Source of the DNA: Homarus americanus | Lineage: Eukaryota; Arthropoda; Malacostraca; Decapoda; Nephropidae | NCBI RefSeq assembly: GCF_018991925.1 | Contig: NW_024737068.1 | Span: 3,559,910 to 3,623,909, forward strand | Length of the DNA stretch: 64,000 nt | Direction: 5' to 3' | In this document: positions 10,320 to 21,193 of the stretch, piece after piece | Numbering within the stretch: the stretch's first letter is position 1 | How the letters are laid out: every line of letters starts with the position of its first letter | The notes under the pieces: generated by a model | What the model saw: the letters and a program-made list of their open reading frames with translations, nothing else | Database searches by the model: none | What the model was told of the DNA's origin: nothing | Position numbers and translations under genes: made by a program

Positions 10320-11700
10320 TGGTTATAGACTGATATGGTTATATATTGTGACGTGGTTATATATGTGACGCAGTTATATATTGTGACGTAGTTATATATA
10401 GCGATGTGGTTACATATTTTGACGTGGTTATACATATCGAGTAGTTAGATAGAGTGGTGTTGTTTATATTTTGACGTGTTTGTATATTGTGATGTGATTA
10501 TATATTGAGACGTAGTTATATATTGTGACGTAGTTATATATTGATGTAGTTATATATTGTGACGTGGTTATATACTGTGACGTAGTTATATATTGTGACG
10601 TGGTTATATATTGTGACGTAGTTATATATTGATGTAGTTATATATTGTGACGTGGTTATATATACCGAGTAGTTATATAGAATGGTGTTGTTTATATTGT
10701 GACGTGGTTATAAATTGTGATGTGGTTATATGTTGTGATGTGATCATATATTGAGACGCGGTTATATATTGTGAGGTGGTTATATATTATAACGTAGTTA
10801 TATATTGTGAAGTGTTTATATATTATGGCGTGGTTATATATATATCGAGTAGTTATATAGATTGGTGGTTTATATTGTACCGTGGTTATATTGTGACGTG
10901 GTTTTCTATTGTGACACGGTTTTTGGTATATCTTATGATGTATTTATGTTTGTATTTTGTGACGTAGTTATTATGAGCATATCCTTTGATACAATTATTA
11001 TAAATATATAATTATTTCGTGACATAGGTATTATGAGTACGCTACACGGCGTAATAGTGTAAGACTACATGTGATGACGTAGTTATTCATGATAATAATA
11101 CTTTATTATTATGACTTGTTATCTAAGGGTATATATGATGATGTATTTCAGAATATAACTTTTGACGGAGTTACTTAAGGGTATACGACGCAGTTTCTGA
11201 GAATATATAATGTGATGTAATTATTCCCGCGTATATTTGGAAAATTATTTTTTTAAATATAAATCAGATAAGGTGGTTATCTAGGAGTACAGTATATCTC
11301 ATAAAGCATACCTTAAGACACGCGTGTATTAAGAAAGTACACGTGTTGATGTAGCTTTTCCAGGAATGTGTACCGCATAAGGTAATTCATTAAAAGGTTT
11401 ATCTTAGGACCTAAACATAAAACAAATGTCTAAATCTCATAAAGTTCTAGAGAACATCTTATGGTGTAGACTTGTGATGCAGTTTTTAAGGGATAAATCT
11501 TATGACGTATTATCTAAAGTGGTATATACTCGTACAGTATATATTTCATGACACATTACAGAATCTATTTTTAACGTAGTTTCTGTGACGTAGGTTTGGG
11601 AACACATATATTATGAGGTAGTTAAAGATATATTTATTAGCAATTTGTAGAAAGTATATTTTTGACGTAGTTCTTTATGAGAATACCTTAGACCAATTTT
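10320..11700 (+). repeat. 18-bp AT-rich satellite with TGACGT, decaying to the right
   Basis: Between 10320 and about 10960 the unit GTGACGTAGTTATATATT and one- or two-base variants repeat with a period of 18, with occasional longer units. From 10960 to 11700 only scattered GACGTAGTT and TTATGAC fragments remain, spaced at uneven intervals. I read this as an older flank of the same array. Most units carry TGACGT, the half-site of cAMP-response-type elements, but the repeat itself explains its frequency. No gene. Confidence 0.8.
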
Positions 11701-11809
11701 AATAATTTAGAGAGTTAATTAACACTGGAGACTTCTTGTGTATAATTATCATGAAAAAAGTTTGGTTTTAAGTGAGCGTCAGAGAGTTCTCTGTATTGGT
11801 AAAAAGCTC

Positions 11810-12030
11810 CTTGTTGATGTTGGTGTACAATGTTAGTGTGTGTGGGTGTTGACATGTGACTGTGTGTGTATGTAGAGGGTGTTGATGGGTGTGTAAGGGT
11901 ATGGGTGGGTGGGTGTGTAAGGATGCAGATGTGTGTGTATGGGTGTGGATGGGTGTTGGTATGTGAATGTGTGTGTAGGCAAGTAAGTGGATTTGAGTTA
12001 GGGTGTGTATAAGTGTGTTTATGCACACAC
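11810..12030 (+). repeat. TG-rich minisatellite
   Basis: Degenerate GTGTGTGGGTGT-like words. The minus strand reads as His/Thr repeats in several frames and is not a gene. Confidence 0.7.
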
Positions 12031-12099
12031 TGGAGTCAGATTTTTTTTTATCAATTGTCTCAGAAATAATCAAGAAACAAAACACAACGACTGCCAGGG

Positions 12100-12205
12100 C
12101 TACCTCTATCCCCCCCCCCCTTTCCCACCTCCGTCACCCCCCCTTTCCCACCTCCATCAACCCCCTCCCCCCTTTCCCACCTCCATCAACAGATCCCCCC
12201 TCTTC
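12100..12205 (+). repeat. C-rich short tandem repeat
   Basis: Three to four copies of a CCCCCTTTCCCACCTCCATCA-like unit of about 24 to 30 bp. No gene. Confidence 0.7.
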
Positions 12206-12594
12206 CTACCAAGAAATTAGTTCAAGGATTCTTGACAAAATCACCACATCTAATACACAGTGACAATTTCAACTTTAAAAAATGGAAACAAGTGTTGACA
12301 GGGGAAACACTTATGAGGTAAAGGACCATAGGAGGGAGCCCCAACCAATTAACTCCCTAGTGCCAAACCTTAGAGCCTAGACCCTTGTTGTGAGAGGCCC
12401 TCGTCAACCATGTGGAACCGACTATACAACTATACCACGTGAACTGAGATTGAGGCCGAGTACACAACGAGGATTGAGGCCGCCAACACCTTGTGCTCGG
12501 CCAACTGTACTACCACTTAGCTGCATCATGACTGATACCAGCCCCTTTACGATAACAGTGAAAACTATCATTCCTTAACTAACTTCCAGGCAGA
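12206..12594 (+). other. Possible leader of composite element 2
   Basis: This non-coding stretch lies just left of the 44-bp repeats, where the leader sits in the other composites. I cannot align it convincingly with the 1-298 leader. It contains one CCACGTG at about 12437. The frame at 12390-12578 has no recognisable domain. Confidence 0.3.
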
Positions 12595-12750
12595 TCTATA
12601 ACCACGTGTTTCCTTCACAATACCACCAGCGAGGCAAGCCTACAACCACGTGTTTCCTCCACAATACCATCAGCGAGGCAGGCCGACAACCACGTATTTC
12701 CTCCACAATACCATCAGCGAGGCAGGCCGACAACCACGTGTTTCCTCCAT
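12595..12750 (+). repeat. 44-bp minisatellite (left block)
   Basis: About three and a half units of ACAACCACGTGTTTCCTCCA-CAATACCATCAGCGAGGCAG-GCCG. The right remainder of the array is at 15935-15990. Confidence 0.85.
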
Positions 12751-13127
12751 TGTAACCGCCCAATGAGCGACTGTGGGATAATGAGACCCTTGCACTAGGA
12801 CTCGATTGTTCTTTATTCGGTCAAAACCTGCAGAGTACAAATTACTTATGTTACATATGAGATAATTAATTCACTCGTACGTTCCTTCACTATTAACGAC
12901 TACATATAATATATTTGAGTAGAGTATGGTGTTAAACCATATAAAACTTACTTGTTTTGGGTCTAATGTAGGACATATTAACTCCCTGACTTGATGGCTC
13001 ACTGGACGGCTAGAGACTAGTCGAGCTAGTCAGCCCGAAGCGAGGGCCATCTGTTACACACTTAACACCTCAGCAAAGCTTGTTGTCAACACTCTCTCTG
13101 TCTCTCTCCTGCCCACCCCCCCTCTCT

Positions 13128-15793
13128 CTCTGTATGTACCGAGAATGTAGACGTCATAGCAATCACCGAAACTTGGATGAACCTGGCGAGCAAAAATTTT
13201 TTATCAGAGTACCACATAGAAGGGTACAACCTTTTTCACAAGGACAAGGAAGGTAGGAAAAGGGAGGGGTCGCACTCTTCGTCAGGGATACATTAAAATG
13301 TTGTATTAATAATTCAATAAGGGTGAAATAGGAACCGAGTCTGTATGGGGAGAAATTGCGAAAGGAAGAGAAAAACTAATTATGGGAGTGATTTACAGGC
13401 CCACAAGTCTTGGGAAAGAAGCAGCTCAGCCCATATGGCAGGAAATGAGTAGGGCAGCAAGATACAACAACCTGTGCATTATGGGGGATTTCAACTTCAG
13501 AAATATTGACTGGGACAACATTGTAGGTGACTATTAATCTGAGGACTTCCTAGATGCAGTACAGGACAATTTTTTGAAAGAAATAGTAACAGAACCTACT
13601 AGAGGTAACAATATAGTAGACCTAGTATTAACAAAAAAAGAAAATATTATCAGAGATATCACAGTAGGGGAAGAACTAGGGAACAGTGATCACAGAGAAA
13701 TCAGGTTCACCCTAAATTGGGAAACGAAAAACAATGACAATATGGTCAGAGTCCCAAACTTTCAATTGGCGGGTTATCAAAGGTACCTAGGTGAGGTCAC
13801 CTGGGAACAGTCAAGTCAGTCCCTAGTAGGAAAGGGTGAGGTCACAGATGACACAACAATTGATCGTGACTATAATATATTCACTCGTATACTACGTAAA
13901 GCACAAGAACAGAATATAACATACTGAAAAATTAAGTCAAATAAGAATGAACCAAGGTGGATGACCAGAAAACTTAAACATGACATAGGAATAAAGAAAG
14001 GAATTTATAAGAAATTAAAAGGAGGGGAGAAGCATCTCAGAAATAAGTATAATGAACTATCTAGGAATGTTAAAAAAATGTAAGGAAAGCAAAGAGAGAC
14101 TACGAAATCAGGATAGCGAGAGAATCCAAGGAGAATCCCAAGGGATTTTTCGAGGTATATAGGATAAAGGTCAACGACAAAGTTGGGCCCTTAAAGTCAG
14201 GGAGAGGGGAAGCGATCGATGACAGTGAGAGAAATAAGCAAAGCATTGAACAGCTACTTTTTATTAGTTTTCACAGAAGAAATTCACGAGGAAATTCCAG
14301 AGGTGGAACTGATATTTAGGGGAAATGAAGAAGAGAAATTGAAGAATATCACTATCAGAAAAGAGGATGTTCTTAAGAAGATAAATAAATTAAAGAAGAC
14401 AAAATCCCCAAGGCCGGATGAAATTTTCCCTCTAGTTTTGAAAGAGTGTAAGGAACAGATTAGCGGACCCCTCGTAAATTTATTCAAAAAGGGAGACAGA
14501 GCATCAGCGTCAAACTACCGGCCGATTAGTTTGACGTTAGTTGTGGGGAAATTTCTTGAATCAATTATAGCAAATATCATTCGATCGCATTTAGAGAAAA
14601 GCAAATTAATCTACGACTCTCAACATGGGTTTACAAAGGGAAAAATCTTGTCTCACAAATCTGCTGACGTTTTTTAGGAAAGTCTTCGAGGTAGTAGATA
14701 ATGACAATAATTACGATGTTATTTACTTGGACTTTAGCAAAGATTTTGACAGAGTACAGCATCAGAGGCTTCTGAGAAAAATTAAGGTTCATGGTATCGA
14801 GGGGAAAGTTTTAAATTGGATAATATCGTGGCTCACCGAAAGAACACAGAGGGTCAGCGTAGATGGTGTCAAATCTGAGTGGGGCTGTGTAACCAGTGGG
14901 GTTCCCCAGGGGTCAGTACTGAGCCCACTTTTGTTCATAATCTATATAAACGATCTAAATACTGGGATCAGCAGTGACATAAACAAGTTTGCGGATGACA
15001 CCAAAATAGGGCGGCAGATTAATTCAGGGCAGGATGCAAATGCACTACAGGAGGATTTAAATATACTGCAGGAGTGGTCAGAAAAATGGCAAATGAAATT
15101 CAACACCAGCAAGTGCAGCATACTTAATATTGGTAGAACAAATACTGTCAACGTATACAGCCTTAACAACATCAACCTAGAAAGGTCGACTTATGAAAGA
15201 GACTTAGGGGTACTTGTAAGCCCGGACCAACAGCCTAGAAAACAGTGCGTTAATGTTCGAAATATGGCAAACAGATTATTATGTTTTATGTCTAGAAGTG
15301 TAAGTAATAAAAGTGCAGAGGTCTTATTGCAACTATATCTTGCGTTAGTCAGGCCGCACCTCGATTATGCGGTTCAGTTCTGGTGCCTTTATTATAGAAT
15401 GGATATCAATTCACTGGAGTCGATGCAGCGAAGAATGACGAAATGATTCCGGGACTTAGAAACCTTCCATATCAAGATAGGTTAAAGAAACTAAACTTGC
15501 ATTCCCTAGTAAGACGGAGAGTGCGGAGAGATATGATAGAAGTATTTAAGTGGGTGAATGGAATCAATAAAGGCGATATAGATATAGTTATTATAATATC
15601 CGAGCAGGATAGGACTCGTAGCAACGGATTTAAGTTGGATAAGTTTAGGTTTAGGAGGGAGATAGGAAGGAACTGGTTCACAAATAGGGTGGTGGACGAG
15701 TGGAACAAGCTTAGCAACTTTGTAGTAAGTGCTGGAACGCTGGAGAGTTTTAAAAGGAGGCTAGATAGATTCATGGATGATAGAGAGTGGTAG
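13128..15793 (+). pseudogene. CR1 endonuclease-reverse transcriptase of LINE A
   Basis: In order: endonuclease (AITETWMN near 13155, IMGDFNFRNIDWD near 13480, LGNSDHREIRF near 13680), linker, then reverse transcriptase. The RT has YRPISLT, YLDFSKDFDRV, GVPQGSVLSP, the catalytic NKFADDTKIG near 14985 and the carboxyl RPHLDYAVQFW. Catalytic endonuclease motifs and FADD are kept. Frameshifts near 13270-13330, 14070, 14650 and 15445, plus stops near 13538 and 13925, disable it. Compared with LINE C there is an in-frame loss of about 66 bases between PLVNLF and KKGDRAS (near 14490). Confidence 0.9.
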
Positions 15794-15867
15794 TATCTCT
15801 CGAAAGGAGCTGCCATGCACAGGCCAACCGGCCTATTGCAGACTCCTTATTCTCTTATGTTCTTATG
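13128..15867 (+). mobile_element. CR1-clade LINE A, 5'-truncated
   Basis: It starts inside the endonuclease at a point close to 52167 of LINE C and ends in TTCTTATG repeats at about 15852-15867. CR1 elements are known to end in 8-bp repeats instead of poly(A). It is inserted in a CT-rich run of the surrounding LTR. The first ORF is absent. The 3' UTR word CCAACCGGCCTATTGCAGAC is shared with LINE C, and in reverse with LINE F. Confidence 0.9.
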
Positions 15868-15934
15868 TTATGTTCTCTGTCTATCCCTCTCACTCTCTCT
15901 CTCCCTTCTAGTTTATCCTACTGTGGCGGTAACA

Positions 15935-15990
15935 TCCACAATACCATCAGCGAGGCAGGCCGACATCCACATGTGTCTTCTATAACATCA
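15935..15990 (+). repeat. 44-bp minisatellite (right block)
   Basis: The unit beginning TCCACAATACCATCAGCGAG resumes directly after the LTR, completing the array cut at 12750. Confidence 0.8.
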
Positions 15991-16165
15991 AATTATCAGT
16001 GAGTCATAGATAACTTTATGTTAACTTCATGTCTCCATTTTGTGTTGAAAGCTTTTGTTAACAGTCAACTCCCCAGTTCCCTTCATACCTTACATTATAT
16101 TGTTTGTTTCTTTCATTGTATAGTTTTAGCCTCTGTTTGCTATATTTTTAATAAACCGTTACTTA

Positions 16166-16176
16166 TTATTATTGTA

Positions 16177-16214
<38 letters not shown>

Positions 16215-16249
16215 ACACACACAGACACACACAGACACACACACACACA

Positions 16250-16290
<41 letters not shown>
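16166..16290 (+). repeat. (ATT)n tail followed by (AC)n
   Basis: (ATT)n at 16166-16213 is the tail of composite 2. An (AC)n/(ACAG)n run follows at 16214-16289. Confidence 0.9.
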
Positions 16291-16702
16291 CCAGAGATTA
16301 AACTAATTTTTTATCATCTCTAGGTCATAATAAGTCATTATCCGGATAACTTATAACAAATTTCCTTATTAAAATTCCGTGGGTGTTGGGAGATGGAAGA
16401 GAGGCCGGAGGCAAATTCATTTGGACTTGGCCATAAGGAAACCTTCAATACGAGGTGAGTAGAGAGGGAGGACAGTGTTGAGCTCTTGCAATGCGGCGAG
16501 TGTTTGTGACTTCGGCAACTGATTATGTATAGAATGGACGAAAAAGATTAGTGATGTACGACAGTTTGAAGTATAGGAATTTTATTAGTATTTTTTTTTC
16601 TTTCTTGGGAGGGGGGGGGGAGAGGGTGTTTGCATACTGATATTCTATACGAGTACACAATGCAAAAAGTTTTTACTTTCTCTCATATACATAAATGAAC
16701 AT

Positions 16703-16747
<45 letters not shown>

Positions 16748-17589
16748 AGGGGTTCTTTGTTCACTGTTGTAGGAGTTTGCTGAATAATGTAGTCACCCAT
16801 TGTTGACTTTCTCTTCCTTTTTTCTCCTATCTCTTCACACTCTTTCTACCTCACCTCTCCTCCTTGCTGTACTTTCTCTTCATTACGTTCTCTCGCTTCA
16901 TTCGTCTTCTCAGCGCTCTGCATTTCGTTTTCCCTTCTCTTTTTCCACTTTCTCTCTTTGTTCATTTTAAAGTTTCTCTGCTCTCTTCAACGTTTGTTTT
17001 TCTCTTCATCAGTCTCTCTCTCTCTTGCTATCCGTACTTTCTCTTCACTCACACTTCCATTTCCTTATACTTTATCTCTTTATTCTCCATATTTGTCTTC
17101 CTCACGTCTCTCTCTTTATCTTCTTTTTCTTACCTCGCTTTCCTCTCCCTACTTTCATAATTACTCCCCCTCCCCGTCTTCGCTTTTCATACTTTTTCAC
17201 TCTCTTTTTTCTTATTTTTTTACTCTTTCTCCCCGTTAACTCCTCCATCTACAGAATCTGTCCCTCTCCATACTCTCTCTCTCTCTATCTCTCTTCAGAA
17301 CATAATACTTTCAACCTTTCACCTACCTTTCCACTTAACTTTTTTCATATATTTTTGCATTCTACTTTCTTTCCGACCTTTCTCTCCCCTATATCAAATA
17401 CTTTGTCTTCTTTAAATGTATTTTTTCCTTCTCGTTGTCTTAGCTTTCTCTCACTTCACCAAACGTTCTCTTACCTTACCTCACTTCCGTCTCCATAATT
17501 GCTTCCCTCGTACCCAATTCGTTTTTCCCCACCTTTCCTCCCTGTCTGTCCTTTCTCTTTTATTCATCTAGTCAATTTTTACAGGTAAG

Positions 17590-17620
<31 letters not shown>

Positions 17621-17639
17621 CGGCCTCTCACAGCCTCAC
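16291..17639. repeat. CT-rich stretch without genes
   Basis: It contains a G-run at about 16610-16620, (CT)n at 16706-16735 followed by (CA)n, a long T/C-rich region at 16800-17500 and (CT)n at 17595-17621. Open frames read as Ser/Leu/Phe strings and show no domain. No RNA gene or transposon was recognised. Confidence 0.6.
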
Positions 17640-19440
17640 TGCACCACAATATTGATTCTACTTTAACCCTAACCCCGTGTTTGTCCCCCCCGACCAGGCT
17701 ACTCCTACTTACCCACCCCACCTGTTTGTCCCCCGGCAAAGGGTACTCCCACTTACTCCACCTGTGTTTGTCCCCCCCACCGGCAAGGGTACTCTTGCCT
17801 TACTCCACCTGTGTTTGTCCCCCCTCCACCCGGCCAGTGTACTCCCTACTTACTCCCACCTCTGCTTGCCCCCCAGCAAAGGCTACTCTTTTTACTCCAC
17901 TTGTGTTTGTCCCTTCACCCCCCCCTCGGCCAGGCTACTCAGCCTACTCTTAGTTACCCACCTGTGTTTGTCCCCCCGGCCGGGCTACTCAACCTACTAT
18001 TACTTACTCCCTTGTGTTCCCCCTCAGCCAGGCTACTCAGCCTACTCTTATTCACTCACTTGTGTTTGTCCCTTCACGCCCCCGGCGAGCTACTCAGCCA
18101 CTCTATTGTACTCCACTTGTCCCCGCCAGGCTACTCAGCCTACTCTATAGTACTCCACTTGTGTTTCCCCCCTCTCGGCTAGGCTACTCAGCCTACTCAC
18201 TTACTCTATTTATGTTTGCTACCCCCCCCGCCAGGCTACTCAGCCTACTCTATAGTACTCCACTTGTGTTCCCCCGGCCAGGCTACTCAGCACTTACTCC
18301 AGTGTCCCCCCCCTCGGCCAGGCTACTCAGCCTACTCTTGCCCTCACCTGTGTTTGTCCCCCTCCCTCGGCAAGCTACTCACAGCCTACTCTTACTAACT
18401 CCACTTGCGTTTGCCCCCCCTCTCGGCCAGGCTACTCAGCCTCCTCTTCTACTCCACCTGTGTTTGTCCCCCTCGGCCGGGCTACTCAGCCTCTCTTACT
18501 ACACCTGTGTTTGTCCCCCCCTCGGCCAGGCTACTCAGCCCATTCTTACTTACTCACTTGTGCCCCCCATGCCCAGGCTATCATCTCTTACCTCTACTTG
18601 TGTTTGCCACCCCCCCCTCCCGGCCAGGCTACTCAGCCGACTCTATTGTACTCACTTGTGTCCCCCCATCAGGCTACTCAGCCTATTTATAGACCCACTT
18701 GTTTCCCCCCCCGTCGGCCAGGCTACTCAACCTAGTCTTACATATTCACCTGTGTTCCCCCCCTCGGCCAGGCTACTCAGACTACGCTTACTTACTCCCT
18801 TGTGCCCCCCGGCCAGGCTACTCAGCCTACTCTTACTTACTCTACTTGTGTTTTCCCCCACCCCGGCCAGGCTACTCAGCCAACTCTATAGTACTCCACT
18901 TGTGTCCCCCCCCTCCCCTCGGCCAGGCTACTCGGCCATTCTATAATCTCCACTTGTGTTCCGCCCCCCTCAGTACTCTGACTTACTCAACATGTGTTTG
19001 CCCCCGGGCAGGCTCCAGCCTACTCCTAATACTCCACTTGTGTTCCCCCCCCTCGGCCAGGCTACTCAGCCTACTCTCTTGCCTACTCGACATGTTTCCC
19101 CCCCTCCCGGCCAGGCTACTCAGCTTACTCTATTGTTCTCCACTTGCCTCCCCCACCAGGCTACTCAGCCTCTCTTACTTATTCTACTTGTGCTTGCCCT
19201 CCCCAGCCAGGCTACTCAGCCTCTCTATGGAACTCACTTGTTTGTCCCCCCTCGGCCAGGCTACTCAGCCTCTCTTACTCACTCCACTCGCATGTTGCCC
19301 CCCCTCGGCCAGGCTACTCAGCCTCACTCTTCTTACTCCACCTGTGTTTGTCCCCCCCCCCCAGCCTACTCAGCCTACTCTATAGTACTCCACTTGTGTT
19401 TGCCCCCCACCTCGGTTTGGATACTCTATTCTACCTGCTT
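17640..19440 (+). repeat. 55-bp C-rich satellite
   Basis: About 30 degenerate units of roughly 52-57 bp with the core CGGCCAGGCTACTCAGCCTA, then CTCTATAGTACTCCACTTGTG and TTTGTCCCCCC. Spacing varies because the C-run and the CTCTTACT segment change length. The repeat lacks stop codons in several frames, so long open frames such as 18014-18946 exist. Their products are only reiterated Leu-Leu-Ser and Gly-Tyr-Ser phrases, and I do not consider them genes. The minus strand has G-runs every 55 bases. Confidence 0.9.
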
Positions 19441-19483
19441 TCCTTTTTACGTCTGTCTGTCTTAATTGGGTTTATTACTTCCA

Positions 19484-19485
<2 letters not shown>

Positions 19486-19573
<88 letters not shown>
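19486..19573 (+). repeat. (AT)n microsatellite
   Basis: About 88 bases of pure TA repeats, followed immediately by a Penelope-type tail. Confidence 0.95.
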
Positions 19574-19575
<2 letters not shown>

Positions 19576-19710
19576 ATACAAGGAAAGAAAGAAACACAAA
19601 TTCCAACCTTTATAATTAACACTCTTCAGGGTTGAGTACAGTCTGCTCAGCCTGAAGATGTCAGCGCTTGAATCTGTTTCTTCTTTCTATATTACATAAA
19701 TCACAGTGAT
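19574..19710. mobile_element. Possible Penelope-like element tail
   Basis: The words AACACTCTTCAGGGTTGAG and CAGCCTGAAGATGTCAGCGC resemble terminal repeats of Penelope-like elements, where CTGAAGATGTC is common. It is short and bordered by (AT)n on both sides (19486-19573 and 19711-19737). It has no coding sequence and is a different family from the one at 27042. Confidence 0.4.
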
Positions 19711-19739
19711 TTATATATATATATATATATATATATAAT

Positions 19740-19975
19740 CAACCCCTCAATCGCCGATTCGAACCCCGAGCCCACGAGCCCATGACTGTGACCGGGAACA
19801 CTACCTCTGGACCACCAGTATACTAAAAGCAGTCCTAGACTTTGTTATATTTCACAAAAGCCTGTTCAACGAGCTTAGGCGCCGTGAACCCCTAATAGGG
19901 ACTACCCGTATCACGTAGGTGGTCAGAGTAACGTTTACCGTCCGGCTTCGAAACACGAGGATCCCTATATTTCAT
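19740..19975 (-). mobile_element. tRNA-like SINE copy S1
   Basis: On the minus strand a head of about 130 bp precedes a tRNA-like part. This has an A-box-like TGGTCCAGAGGT (19803-19814) and a B-box GGTTCGAATC (19756-19765), spaced as in a tRNA gene, so it could be read by RNA polymerase III. No tRNA cloverleaf is complete. Upstream words GCCGTGAACC and AAATATAACAAAGTCTAGGA are shared with S2 and, in part, with the copies at 55810 and 56755. Confidence 0.6.
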
Positions 19976-20004
19976 TACCCAATAAACACGCGGACTTCTA
20001 CATA

Positions 20005-20235
20005 CAATCAACACCTCAACCCGCCAGATTCAGACCCGGCCACGAGCCATGTCTCTTAACGGGAACGCTAACCGCTGGACCACTAGGAAAATAAAAGCAG
20101 TCCTAGACTTTGTTATATTTCACACAAAGCCTGTTTAACGAGCTTCGGGTGCCGTGAACCTCTAATGGGGCCTTACCGCGCCTTAAGCTCGTTGAACAGG
20201 CTTTATGTAATATAGAAAGTCTAGTCCGCCGTGCT
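20005..20235 (-). mobile_element. tRNA-like SINE copy S2 with an inverted fragment
   Basis: A second copy of the S1 family runs on the minus strand from about 20178 down to 20005, with TGGTCCAGCGGTTAGCG as the A-box region and a weakened B-box. Directly beyond its head, 20178-20225 carries the same AGCTCGTTGAACAGGCTTT segment in plus orientation, so the two pieces form an inverted pair about 50-60 bases apart. Confidence 0.55.
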
Positions 20236-20634
<399 letters not shown>

Positions 20635-20825
20635 TCATGTAGATCCACAATGAAAAACTTGGATAACATAAATCTTGATAAAATCACACAGAAGAAACAA
20701 TGGACAACCTTAGCTTTCGTGTTTATTCAAGACATCTTCAGAGGCAACTGAATTACAAAGACTTAAAGAGAGCTTATTTATACAGGGTGACTTTACAGAA
20801 CATGAGGTCAGGTCAAAAAACATGA
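20635..20825 (-). mobile_element. Penelope-like element tail
   Basis: It matches 27042-27220, which lies just 3' of a Penelope-type GIY-YIG gene, over AAATCTTGATAAAATCAC, TTTATTCAAGACATCTTCAG, ACAGGGTGAC and ATGACATCCACTAATCC. On the minus strand it has CTGAAGATGTCTTGAATAAA followed by CACGAAAGC, resembling a hammerhead ribozyme core. The adjoining (AT)n suggests insertion into TA repeats. No coding part remains. Confidence 0.7.
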
Positions 20826-20881
20826 CATCCACTAATCCACTAAAGTTCTCGATTGATTCCCTTTTCCCTGTGTTATTTTAT

Positions 20882-20882
<1 letters not shown>

Positions 20883-20957
<75 letters not shown>
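20883..20957 (+). repeat. (AT)n microsatellite
   Basis: About 75 bases of TA repeats in unannotated DNA. Nothing is recognised between 20957 and 21110. Confidence 0.95.
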
Positions 20958-20960
<3 letters not shown>

Positions 20961-21109
20961 GTAGTGACTGTATATATATTTGCCTTGTTATGTATTTCTC
21001 TTAGTCTGTAACTCACCCGTGAAAATGTGAATTACAGCCCTTGGGAACTTCGTGTTTTTTTTCCTTGTAGTTATCAATATACATGGATCACGCTTACTCA
21101 GTGATTTAC

Positions 21110-21110
<1 letters not shown>

Positions 21111-21189
<79 letters not shown>
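21111..21189 (+). repeat. (AT)n microsatellite
   Basis: About 80 bases of TA repeats, ending exactly where the gypsy-1 type LTR begins. Confidence 0.95.

Positions 21190-21193
<4 letters not shown>

Larger units (their letters stand above)
12751..15934 (+). mobile_element. LTR (probably solo) split by a CR1 LINE
   Basis: The left end TGTAACCGCC (12751) and right end GGCGGTAACA (15934) form an imperfect inverted pair of TG...CA type, as in retroviral-like LTRs. The flanks are TCCAT on the left and TCCAC on the right, a plausible 5-bp target duplication with one change, and both sit within the 44-bp repeat. Once the LINE at 13128-15867 is excluded, the LTR is about 440 bp. It has no coding sequence. 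It could be a solo LTR from recombination; I see no second copy here to test the boundaries. Confidence 0.6.
12595..16213 (+). mobile_element. Composite retroelement copy 2, interrupted by an LTR
   Basis: Units of 44 bp run from 12595 to 12750, are cut by a 3.2-kb insertion, and continue at 15935-15990. A unique tail then leads to ATAAACCGTTACTT and (ATT)n at 16166-16213. The tail shares AAGCTTTTGTTAA, TGTATAGTTTTAGCCTC and the AATAAACCGTTA end with composites 1 and 3. The repeat unit is diverged from theirs but keeps ACCATC, GAGG and CCACGTG in the same places. It is therefore a different subfamily of the same kind of element. Confidence 0.6.

Noticed and set aside
10320..10960. Cluster of cAMP-response elements
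   Set aside because: TGACGT is part of the 18-bp repeat unit; its frequency needs no regulatory explanation.
18014..18946. 310-residue open reading frame
   Set aside because: It lies wholly in the 55-bp satellite; the product is a reiterated phrase, and several other frames are open too.
19740..19830. Functional tRNA gene
   Set aside because: A- and B-box-like words are present but no full cloverleaf can be drawn; the copies fit a SINE.
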